Shown: positions 1 to 5,160 of the stretch, one piece after another
How the letters are laid out: each line of letters begins with the position of its first letter
How positions within the stretch are numbered: the stretch's first letter is position 1
Origin: an uncultured Kangiella sp.
GTDB taxonomy: Bacteria; Pseudomonadota; Gammaproteobacteria; Enterobacterales; DSM-103792
Assembly: GCA_946481205.1 (NCBI GenBank)
Contig: CAMLNB010000248.1
Coordinates: 1-5,160, forward strand
Length of the DNA stretch: 5,160 nucleotides
Direction: 5' to 3'
The notes under the pieces: generated by a model
What the model was told of the DNA's origin: nothing
Databases searched by the model: none
The model's input: only the letters and a program-made list of their open reading frames with translations
Made by a program: the position numbers and the translations under genes

Positions 1-39
1 CAATAGCAAGAGAATCTGACGAGGCCGATTGCGACAGCC
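1..39. other. Short leader upstream of the TatD gene, no gene identified
   Basis: These 39 bases precede the first start codon. On the + strand there is a TAG at 4-6 (in frame with the TatD gene) and a TGA at 17-19. An upstream co-directional gene could end at either one, but too little sequence is visible to say. The in-frame TAG shows that the TatD reading frame cannot extend past base 6, and no ATG, GTG or TTG lies in frame between it and base 40. A GAGG at 21-24 is the only Shine-Dalgarno-like motif, and at 15 bases from the ATG it is too far away to be ideal. No promoter can be supported. Confidence 0.5.
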
Positions 40-810
40 ATGCTGCAACTGATCGACAGCCACTGCCATCTCGACTATCCGCCGTTGTCGGACGAGGCGG
101 ATGCGTTGATCGCGCGCTGTGCGGCGGATGGCATCAGCCGCATCATTGTTCCGGCGACCACAGCGGCGCGCTGGCCGGCACTGGCAGATTTCGTGCGGCC
201 TCGCCCGGCTTTGGCGCTGGCGCTCGGTCTGCACCCGATCTATCTGGATGAACATACCGCAGGGCACATCGACAGCCTGACCGACTGGGTGCAGCGGGAG
301 TCGCCGTGTGCGATCGGCGAAATCGGCCTCGACTATTTTGTCGAAGCACTCGACCGGGAGTGTCAGCAGCGGCTGTTCGAAGCGCAACTGGCCGTAGCGG
401 AGCAGGCAAACCTGCCGGTCATTTTGCATGTGCGTCGCTCGCACGACGCAACGATTGCCACGCTGAAAAAGCGCAAGTTCGCTGAAGGTGGGATTGTTCA
501 TGCCTTTGCCGGCAGTGCCGAGCAGGCACGCGAATTCATCAAGCTGGGCTTCAAGCTCGGCTTTGGTGGCGTAATGACGTATGACAGTGCAACCCGCGTG
601 CGCAAGCTTGCAGCGACCTTGCCGCTCGATAGCATCGTGCTGGAAACCGATGCGCCGGACATGAAGCCGGCAGCGTGGCCGGATGAACACAATTCGCCGT
701 TGGCATTGCTTGGCAATTTTCAGGCGCTTTGCCGTTTGCGCAACGAAACGCCGGAGCAGATTGCCGCCGTCACCACCGCGAATAGCAAGGCCGCCTTGCG
801 GCTGAACTGA
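40..810 (+). CDS. yjjV: TatD-family metal-dependent hydrolase, YjjV-like (256 aa)
   Basis: This is a cytoplasmic TIM-barrel metallohydrolase of the TatD family. Members are described as 3'-5' exonucleases or DNases needing divalent metal; the physiological substrate of the YjjV branch is uncertain. The metal-site residues are all visible. The HxH pair is H8 and H10 in IDSHCH, followed by E94 in GEIGLD, H130 in VILH, H154 in VHAFAGS and D204 in ETDAPD. The motifs IIVPAT, GLHP, RRSHD and ETDAPDM recall E. coli YjjV more than TatD or YcfH, which is the basis for the symbol; orthology is inferred. The length is normal for the family (about 255-265 aa). ATG 40 is the only usual in-frame start after the stop at 4-6, and the protein begins directly at the first barrel strand as expected. 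The gene lies 32 bases before tcdA. It appears complete and intact. Confidence 0.95.
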   Translation: MLQLIDSHCHLDYPPLSDEADALIARCAADGISRIIVPATTAARWPALADFVRPRPALALALGLHPIYLDEHTAGHIDSLTDWVQRESPCAIGEIGLDYFVEALDRECQQRLFEAQLAVAEQANLPVILHVRRSHDATIATLKKRKFAEGGIVHAFAGSAEQAREFIKLGFKLGFGGVMTYDSATRVRKLAATLPLDSIVLETDAPDMKPAAWPDEHNSPLALLGNFQALCRLRNETPEQIAAVTTANSKAALRLN

Positions 811-823
811 TTTTCTCTTTTTT
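790..823 (+). terminator. Weak terminator-like hairpin plus T-rich tract (doubtful)
   Basis: A perfect 5-bp GC stem, GCCGC / GCGGC, occupies 790-794 and 798-802 with a CTT loop. A pyrimidine tract rich in T runs from 811 to 823. The stem lies inside the last codons of the TatD gene, and 8 bases separate it from the T tract. That is further than in a normal intrinsic terminator, and the stem is short. At best it would attenuate transcription into tcdA; it may be chance in GC-rich coding sequence. Confidence 0.2.
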
Positions 824-832
824 GATTGCAGC

Positions 833-837
833 AGAGG
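833..837 (+). promoter_or_regulatory. Ribosome binding site that sets the tcdA start
   Basis: AGAGG lies 5 bases before ATG 843. The alternative in-frame TTG at 822 is preceded only by the T-rich tract and has no Shine-Dalgarno match. The site therefore favours ATG 843, which removes seven residues from the longest possible frame. Confidence 0.7.
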
Positions 838-842
838 TCCCG

Positions 843-1562
843 ATGGACGGTTTGTATCAGCGCACCCATATTTTGGTTGGTGACGATGGCATCCACCGCT
901 TGCAGAACAAGCATGTCTGCCTGGCTGGTTTGGGCGGGGTTGGCTCGTTTGTCGCCGAGGCGTTGGCACGCAGTGGCATCGGCGAGCTGACCATCATCGA
1001 TCACGATGTGGTGGCTGCCTCAAACTTGAATCGGCAGCTGGTCGCGCTCAATTCGACCGTCGGTCTGTACAAGGCCGATGTCATGGCGGCCCGTATTCTC
1101 GACATTAACCCAACCTGCAAGCTCAACGTGATCAAGGAATTCCTGAAAGCCGAGAACATGCCGGCTTTCATGCAGCAGCCCTTTGATTACGTGATCGATG
1201 CCATTGACAGCCTGAACAGCAAGGTCAACTATCTGAAGGCGGCCTTTGACAATGGCCGGCCGGTGATCAGCTCGATGGGCGCCGGCAACAAGCTGGACCC
1301 GACCTTGATCCGGGTCGGTGATATTCGCGACACCGAGATGTGCACGCTGGCCAAACACGTACGCCGGCGGTTGCGCCGAATCGGTGTCAAGAAAGGCATC
1401 AAAGCGGTGTACTCGCTGGAGCATCCACGCGCGCCGTTGCCGCCGGAGCCGACCTCGATTGGTCGGCCGCGCGCGGTCAACGGCACCATCAGCTATATGC
1501 CGGCGCTGTTTGGCCTGACAGTGGCTGGCGTCGTGATCAAAGATTTGCTGGAACAAAGCTGA
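843..1562 (+). CDS. tcdA: tRNA threonylcarbamoyladenosine dehydratase TcdA (239 aa)
   Basis: TcdA (CsdL/YgdL) is an E1-like, ThiF/MoeB-fold enzyme. It uses ATP to activate and dehydrate t6A37 of ANN-decoding tRNAs to the cyclic form ct6A; in E. coli the CsdA-CsdE sulfur relay assists it. The nucleotide-binding glycine motif GLGGVG is at residues 29-34. The E1 signature follows at 53-66, with D53, D55, N61, N63, R64 and Q65. VIDAIDS is at 117-123 and MGAGNKLDP at 145-153. C167 (EMCTLAKHVR) opens a strongly basic stretch (RRRLRR, then GVKKGIK) that could contact tRNA; that role is inferred. The protein is about 30 residues shorter than E. coli TcdA. It resembles the compact form with an SVCPLA-like segment and a proline-rich loop (PLPPEP) seen in other bacteria. 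The start is ATG 843, chosen from the AGAGG site 5 bases upstream. No csdA or csdE is visible in the window. ThiF or MoeB is the main alternative, but the VIDAIDS, GAGNKLDP and MC-LA block argues for TcdA. Confidence 0.92.
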   Translation: MDGLYQRTHILVGDDGIHRLQNKHVCLAGLGGVGSFVAEALARSGIGELTIIDHDVVAASNLNRQLVALNSTVGLYKADVMAARILDINPTCKLNVIKEFLKAENMPAFMQQPFDYVIDAIDSLNSKVNYLKAAFDNGRPVISSMGAGNKLDPTLIRVGDIRDTEMCTLAKHVRRRLRRIGVKKGIKAVYSLEHPRAPLPPEPTSIGRPRAVNGTISYMPALFGLTVAGVVIKDLLEQS

Positions 1563-1617
1563 GCCCGCGTCATTGCAGTCCGGCTTCGTTACCGACAACA
1601 GGAGTGAGTGAGCAGGC
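1563..1617 (+). promoter_or_regulatory. 55-base gap with a distant Shine-Dalgarno for the ATPase gene
   Basis: AGGAG at 1600-1604 is the best Shine-Dalgarno match, but it stands 13 bases before ATG 1618, longer than usual. An in-frame TGA at 1609-1611 rules out any start between the two. A second AGG at 1614-1616 is too close to the ATG to act alone. I see no convincing -35/-10 pair or terminator hairpin, so read-through from tcdA is the simplest reading. Confidence 0.4.
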
Positions 1618-3501
1618 ATGGCGAAAGAAGCAAGCAAAGAAGCCGGAAAAGACCGTACCAAAGAGGCGACCGTTTCCACCTCGGCTTCTGCCGCCCCGGC
1701 CTCCGCCAACCCGGCTTCTGCGAATCCGGTCTCTGCAAATAAGGACCGGCCGATCCAGGCGGTCGAACTATTGGATGCTTTGCACCGCGAAGGCTTGATC
1801 AACGATCAGCAGCTGCAAACCGCCAAGTTGCGCGTGCGTGCTTCGGGTAACAGCGCCGAACCAGCCATAGCCCAAGTCGCCAAGCTCGATCTGAAAACGG
1901 TGCCGGTGCCGCATCATATTTTGTCGCCGGAATATCTGACGGAGTGGGTTGCCGGCAAAGCCGGCATGCCGTATTACCGGCTCGATCCGCTGAAAATCAA
2001 TGTCGATGCGGTGACGGCCGTGATGTCCTTGCCGTTTGCCCAGCGCCATAAAATTCTCTGCGTCGAGGTTGGCGATAATTTTGTTCTGATCGCGACCTCG
2101 GAGCCAAAAGTTACCAGCTGGATTCCGACCCTGCAGCACACTATCCGCAAGGATATCCGCTTGGTGTTGGCCAGCCCGGTTGCCATCAAGCGCTATCAGA
2201 CCGAGTTCTATCAGCTGTCGCGCTCGGTTAAGGGCGCCAATCAGGAAGGCAGTGAATCGAAAGTTGGCAACTTTGAACAGCTGATCGATCTCGGTCGTGC
2301 CGGTGAGGTCGATGCCAATGATCAACACATTGTTCGCATCGTCGATTGGTTGCTGCAATACGCTTACGATCAGCGCGCGTCGGATATCCATATGGAGCCG
2401 CGGCGCGAGAAGTCCTTCATCCGTTTCCGCATCGACGGCGTGTTGCAGAAAGTGTATGACCTACCCGCGGCAATCGGACAGGCGGTACTGGCGCGGTTCA
2501 AGATTCTTGGCCGGATGGATGTTGCGGAGAAGCGCAAGCCGCAGGATGGCCGCATCAAGTCGCGCAGCCCCGATGGTCAGGAAGTCGAACTGCGTCTGTC
2601 GACCTTGCCGACGGCGTTCGGTGAAAAATTGGTGGCGCGTATTTTCGACCCCGGTGTGCTGGTCAAGCATTTCGCCGAACTGGGGCTGGAGCGGCAAACG
2701 GAAAAGAAATGGCTGCAGCTCATCAATAACAATACCGGTATTGTTTTGGTCACGGGTCCAACGGGTTCCGGTAAAACCACCACGCTGTATACCTCACTGA
2801 AGCATCTGGCCAAGCCGGAAGTCAACGTCTGCACGGTTGAAGATCCGATCGAAATGGTCGAAGGCTCGTTCAACCAGATGCAGGTCAATCACGATATCGA
2901 CGTGACGTTTGCCACCGGCGTGCGGGCGCTGCTGCGGCAAGATCCGGACATCATCATGATCGGCGAAATCCGCGATCTGGAAACCGCCGAGATGGCGATT
3001 CAAGCCTCGCTGACCGGTCACTTGGTGCTGTCGACTCTGCACACCAATGACGCGGCAACGGCGATTACTCGCTTGATTGATATCGGCGTGCCGCCTTACA
3101 TGATCAATGCCACTGTGCTTGGTGTCATGGCACAACGTCTGGTGCGGACGCTCTGCCCGCATTGCAAGCAGGAAGCCAAGCCAGACCCGAAAAAATGGCA
3201 AGAGCTGGTGCAGCCTTTCAATGTGCCGATGCCGGACATGATCTATGAACCGAAAGGTTGTCATGAATGCCGAGATACTGGTTATCGCGGCCGCCAAGGC
3301 ATTTATGAACTGATGATGCTGACACCGGCCCTGCAGCGCCTAATCAAACCCGGCTGTGATGTTGGGCCGCTGCGCGAACAAGGCCTGAAAGATGGCACGC
3401 AAATGCTGCGCATCAGCGGTGCTTACAAGGTGGCTGGCGGCCTGACGACGATCGATGAAGTGCTGAAAGCGGCACCACCGGTTGAACAGATTGGTGTGTA
3501 A
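1618..3501 (+). CDS. GspE/PilB/MshE-type assembly ATPase (GspE/PulE family, 627 aa)
   Basis: This is a hexameric cytoplasmic motor ATPase of the type II secretion / type IV pilus superfamily; such proteins power assembly of pilin-like filaments at the inner membrane. Residues 1-45 are a charged then Ser/Ala/Pro/Asn-rich tail. Residues 46-71 (ELLDALHREGLINDQQL) look like half of an MshEN-type motif. A T2SSE_N/MshEN-like domain spans roughly 105-215. The N2-type domain follows at about 235-345, with SDIHMEP (255-261) and RFRIDG (269-274). The ATPase core is complete: Walker A GPTGSGKTT at 380-388, Asp box VCTVEDPIE at 404-412, Walker B DPDIIMIGEIRD at 442-453 with catalytic E450, and His box LTGHLVLSTLHTND at 465-478. 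Four zinc-type cysteines form CPHC (513-516) and CHEC (548-551). PilT retraction ATPases lack these cysteines and the long N-terminal region, so this is an extension/secretion type. No pilC/gspF, pilin or secretin gene is nearby, so PilB, GspE and MshE cannot be told apart. It is longer than typical members (about 500-580 aa), mainly at the N-terminus. Confidence 0.95.
   Translation: MAKEASKEAGKDRTKEATVSTSASAAPASANPASANPVSANKDRPIQAVELLDALHREGLINDQQLQTAKLRVRASGNSAEPAIAQVAKLDLKTVPVPHHILSPEYLTEWVAGKAGMPYYRLDPLKINVDAVTAVMSLPFAQRHKILCVEVGDNFVLIATSEPKVTSWIPTLQHTIRKDIRLVLASPVAIKRYQTEFYQLSRSVKGANQEGSESKVGNFEQLIDLGRAGEVDANDQHIVRIVDWLLQYAYDQRASDIHMEPRREKSFIRFRIDGVLQKVYDLPAAIGQAVLARFKILGRMDVAEKRKPQDGRIKSRSPDGQEVELRLSTLPTAFGEKLVARIFDPGVLVKHFAELGLERQTEKKWLQLINNNTGIVLVTGPTGSGKTTTLYTSLKHLAKPEVNVCTVEDPIEMVEGSFNQMQVNHDIDVTFATGVRALLRQDPDIIMIGEIRDLETAEMAIQASLTGHLVLSTLHTNDAATAITRLIDIGVPPYMINATVLGVMAQRLVRTLCPHCKQEAKPDPKKWQELVQPFNVPMPDMIYEPKGCHECRDTGYRGRQGIYELMMLTPALQRLIKPGCDVGPLREQGLKDGTQMLRISGAYKVAGGLTTIDEVLKAAPPVEQIGV
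1684..1740 (+). repeat. In-frame 15-bp tandem repeat, about 3.8 copies
   Basis: Four consecutive units encode ASAAP, ASANP, ASANP and VSAN (residues 23-41 of the ATPase). The units start at 1684, 1699, 1714 and 1729; the last lacks its final codon. Copies differ mostly at third codon positions (for example gcctccgccaac against gcttctgcgaat), so the array is old enough to have drifted while keeping the peptide. The peptide is probably a flexible linker between the Lys/Glu-rich extreme N-terminus and the first folded segment. Confidence 0.85.
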
Positions 3502-3527
3502 TCACCCCCTTCCTAAAACTCGAATTG

Positions 3528-4796
3528 ATGAACACGGAACAAACCTTCTATCGGGCCACCAGCGTTGGCCCGACTTTTCCGGTGCTGCAAGGCAAACACA
3601 AGTACGACACTGTTGTGGTCGGCGGTGGTTTTGCCGGTCTCGCGACCGCGCTTGGCCTGCTGGAACGCGGCGCTACCTCCGTTGCCGTGATCGAGGCCGA
3701 GCAGATCGGTTACGGTGCTTCCGGACGCAACGGTGGTTTTGTTTTTGGCGGATTCAGTCTCGGTAATGCGGAACTAATACGTCAGCTTGGCCGAGCGCAA
3801 GCGCGAGCCTTGTATCAACTGACCCTGGATGCCGTCGAGCTGATCCGGCAACGGATCGCGCGCTATCAGATCGCCTGCGATGCCAATCACGCCGGTGTGC
3901 TGCTGGCAAACTGGTTCGATGACGACCGCATTCTGCAGCAGACACGCGACTTCATGCTGCGTGAGTTCGACATCGATTGGGCGACCGTGTCGCGCGAACA
4001 GTGCCGTGACTGGTTGCGCAGCGATCGCTATTTCGGTGCCTTACATGAGCAAAATGCCTTTCACTTTCATCCACTGAAATATGCCCAAGGCATTGCACGT
4101 GTCTTGCAGCAAACTGGTGCCGCAGTGTTCGAGCGCAGCCGGGTGAAGTCGATTGCTTCATCGGCGACCGGGCACAGTATCCATACCGACGCTGGGGAAA
4201 TCTGTTGCCGCGAGCTGGTGCTTTGCTGTGGTGGCTATCTCGGCGCCCTGTATCCGGCATTGGCGAAATCGGTGTTGCCGATCGCGACCTATGTGATGGC
4301 AACAGAGCCGCTTGGTGAGCGAATGGGCTCGGCCATGCAGACACAGGCCGCCGTCTATGACACCCGTTTTGCGTTTGATTATTACCGGCCACTGGCCGAT
4401 ACACGCCTGCTCTGGGGCGGTCGCATTTCCATTAAAGATCGCTCACCGCAAGCGGTTGCCGACTTGCTTTATCGTGATCTGCTGAAAGTTTATCCGCAGC
4501 TGGAAGGTGTGCGCATTGAGCACGCCTGGAGCGGTTTGATGAGCTACGCCCGCCATCAAATGCCGCAGATCGGCCGCCTGCCAAATGGTATCTGGTATGC
4601 GATGGGTTTTGGCGGCCACGGCGTAGGCCCGACGACGCTTGCCGGTGAAGTCCTGGCCCGAGCAATCCATGACAAGAGCGCGATCCCACCCGGTTTCGAT
4701 CACTACGGTTTGCCACCGACGTTTGGTGCGCTGGGTTTGCTCGCGGCGCAGCTGACCTATTGGTATTACGAACTGCGCGATTGGTGGCGGCAATGA
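3528..4796 (+). CDS. FAD-dependent oxidoreductase, PuuB/OrdL-like DAO family (422 aa)
   Basis: This is a predicted cytoplasmic flavoprotein of the D-amino-acid oxidase (DAO) superfamily. Its closest recognisable relatives are gamma-glutamylputrescine oxidase PuuB and OrdL proteins, which oxidise an amine or N-substituted amino acid using O2. The Rossmann dinucleotide motif GGGFAG is at 32-37, with the ribose-binding E56 at the end of strand 2. GASGRNGG at 63-70 is the flavin-contacting loop typical of PuuB/OrdL. HFHPLKYAQG starts at H179, DYYRPLADTRLLWGG lies near 285-300, and GFGGHGVG at 360-367 is the C-terminal FAD-binding segment. The aromatic tail (LTYWYYELRDWW) matches the tail of PuuB-type enzymes and is not a membrane anchor. 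F71 follows RNGG where E. coli PuuB has Gln, and no puuA/C/D gene is present, so the substrate is open. The start could be TTG 3525 or ATG 3528; ATG is preferred. No clear Shine-Dalgarno is visible in the 26-base gap. The stop overlaps the next gene. Confidence 0.92.
   Translation: MNTEQTFYRATSVGPTFPVLQGKHKYDTVVVGGGFAGLATALGLLERGATSVAVIEAEQIGYGASGRNGGFVFGGFSLGNAELIRQLGRAQARALYQLTLDAVELIRQRIARYQIACDANHAGVLLANWFDDDRILQQTRDFMLREFDIDWATVSREQCRDWLRSDRYFGALHEQNAFHFHPLKYAQGIARVLQQTGAAVFERSRVKSIASSATGHSIHTDAGEICCRELVLCCGGYLGALYPALAKSVLPIATYVMATEPLGERMGSAMQTQAAVYDTRFAFDYYRPLADTRLLWGGRISIKDRSPQAVADLLYRDLLKVYPQLEGVRIEHAWSGLMSYARHQMPQIGRLPNGIWYAMGFGGHGVGPTTLAGEVLARAIHDKSAIPPGFDHYGLPPTFGALGLLAAQLTYWYYELRDWWRQ
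4783..4790 (+). promoter_or_regulatory. Probable ribosome binding site of the SGNH gene, inside the oxidase end
   Basis: GGTGGCGG, within the last Trp and Arg codons of the oxidase, is a purine-rich partial Shine-Dalgarno match. It ends 2 bases before ATG 4793; its GGTGG core ends 5 bases before. Together with the ATGA stop/start overlap this suggests translational coupling. Confidence 0.4.
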
Positions 4797-5160
4797 GTAA
4801 GCGTTTGCGTTGGACGGCTTTGAGTATCGCTGCGCTGCTGATAATGGCCCTGCTGGTATTGTCGACGCGGATGCTGATGGAGCCGGAACGGGCTTGGCGT
4901 TATCGGCAGTGGTTTGGTGGCAGCGGCGAACCTGAGCTGGGCCGGTATTTTCGTGAAACGACGGGTCACCATTTGCGCGTGGAAAGTCAGCTGGCCGCCG
5001 GCAGCGTCTTGCTATTTGGCGACAGCCATATTCAGGGGATGGCGGTTAGCGAAGTGGCGCCAAGGGCGGTCAATTTTGGTATCGGCATGGATACCAGTCT
5101 CGGCTTGCTGATGCGCTTGCCGTATCACCCGTCGCGCGAACAGGCGGCGGCGATCATCAT
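4793..5160 (+). CDS. Membrane-anchored SGNH/GDSL-hydrolase-like protein, N-terminal part (cut by window end)
   Basis: The frame is open from ATG 4793 to the window edge: 122 complete codons with no stop. The N-terminus is MSKRLRW followed by a hydrophobic stretch at about residues 8-24 (TALSIAALLIMALLVLS). With the positive charges before it and no clear AxA cleavage site, this looks like a signal anchor placing the rest in the periplasm. After a basic/aromatic linker comes VLLFGDSHIQGM, with GDSH at 76-79 matching SGNH block I and S78 as the predicted nucleophile. VNFGIGMDTS at 93-102 resembles block II. The Asn of block III and the DxxH of block V would lie beyond the window. SGNH proteins are esterases or O-acyltransferases/deacetylases, often acting on envelope polysaccharides; the substrate here is unknown. 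ATG 4793 overlaps the oxidase TGA by 4 bases. The GDSH/NFGIG pairing is the main evidence, so the family call is good but not certain. Confidence 0.8.
   Translation, partial: MSKRLRWTALSIAALLIMALLVLSTRMLMEPERAWRYRQWFGGSGEPELGRYFRETTGHHLRVESQLAAGSVLLFGDSHIQGMAVSEVAPRAVNFGIGMDTSLGLLMRLPYHPSREQAAAII

Noticed and set aside
822..842. TTG 822 as the start of tcdA
   Set aside because: It has no Shine-Dalgarno and is preceded by a T-rich tract. ATG 843 has AGAGG at good spacing, and the protein then begins as expected before the Rossmann fold.
1340..1798. A 152-codon + strand frame overlapping the end of tcdA and the start of the ATPase gene
   Set aside because: It is an out-of-frame shadow rich in Arg and Pro with no recognisable domain. 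The GTG at 1604 within it has no better ribosome binding site than ATG 1618.
1020..1802. A 260-codon open frame on the - strand, antisense to tcdA and the start of the ATPase gene
   Set aside because: It lies opposite two well-supported genes. Its Ala/Glu-rich part is just the antisense of the 15-bp repeat, and no family motif is visible. Long antisense frames are common in GC-rich DNA.
1950..1966. Perfect 7-bp hairpin (TGCCGGC, AAA loop, GCCGGCA)
   Set aside because: It lies within the ATPase gene and encodes an ordinary Ala-Gly-Lys-Ala-Gly run. No T tract follows it, so it is not a terminator, and GCCGGC is frequent in this GC-rich coding sequence.
2794..3297. A 167-codon - strand frame within the ATPase gene
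   Set aside because: It is antisense to the conserved Walker and His-box region, whose codon constraint explains the lack of stops. Its His/Arg/Gln-rich composition fits no protein family I know.
3525..3527. TTG 3525 as the start of the oxidase
   Set aside because: An ATG follows immediately at 3528. Neither has a strong ribosome binding site, so the common start codon is preferred.
4720..4793. Hydrophobic aromatic C-terminus of the oxidase as a membrane anchor
   Set aside because: PuuB-type enzymes end in a similar WYYGLRD-like segment and are soluble, so it is a family feature rather than a transmembrane helix.

Overview
The window carries five protein-coding genes, all on the + strand and nearly gap-free. 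It looks like core chromosome of a Gammaproteobacterium. That placement is an inference from three things: GC-biased codon use, a TatD protein close to enterobacterial YjjV, and the combination of TcdA, a PilB/GspE-type ATPase and a PuuB-like oxidase. No finer taxonomic call is supported. I see no tRNA, rRNA, CRISPR array, insertion sequence or phage gene.

Layout: 1-39 is a leader with no gene that can be identified. 40-810 encodes a TatD-family metal-dependent hydrolase (YjjV-like). 843-1562 encodes the E1-like enzyme TcdA, which converts t6A to cyclic ct6A at position 37 of tRNAs. 1618-3501 encodes a 627-residue GspE/PilB/MshE-type secretion or pilus assembly ATPase with every core motif intact and an unusual low-complexity N-terminus. 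3528-4796 encodes an FAD-dependent amine/amino-acid oxidoreductase of the PuuB/OrdL type. 4793-5160 is the start of a membrane-anchored SGNH/GDSL-hydrolase-like protein that runs off the end of the window.

Intergenic gaps are 32, 55 and 26 bases, and the last two genes overlap by 4 bases (ATGA). The group is therefore laid out like one or two co-directional transcription units. The genes do not form one recognisable pathway: tRNA modification, a motor ATPase, an amine oxidase and a cell-envelope hydrolase sit side by side. The only tight coupling is oxidase to SGNH protein. The usual partners are absent here: no csdA/csdE beside tcdA, no pilC/gspF or pilin genes beside the ATPase, and no puuA/C/D beside the oxidase.

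I found no convincing new biological system. The best leads are the orphan motor ATPase with its repeat-built N-terminus and degenerate MshEN-like segment, and the coupled oxidase/SGNH pair.
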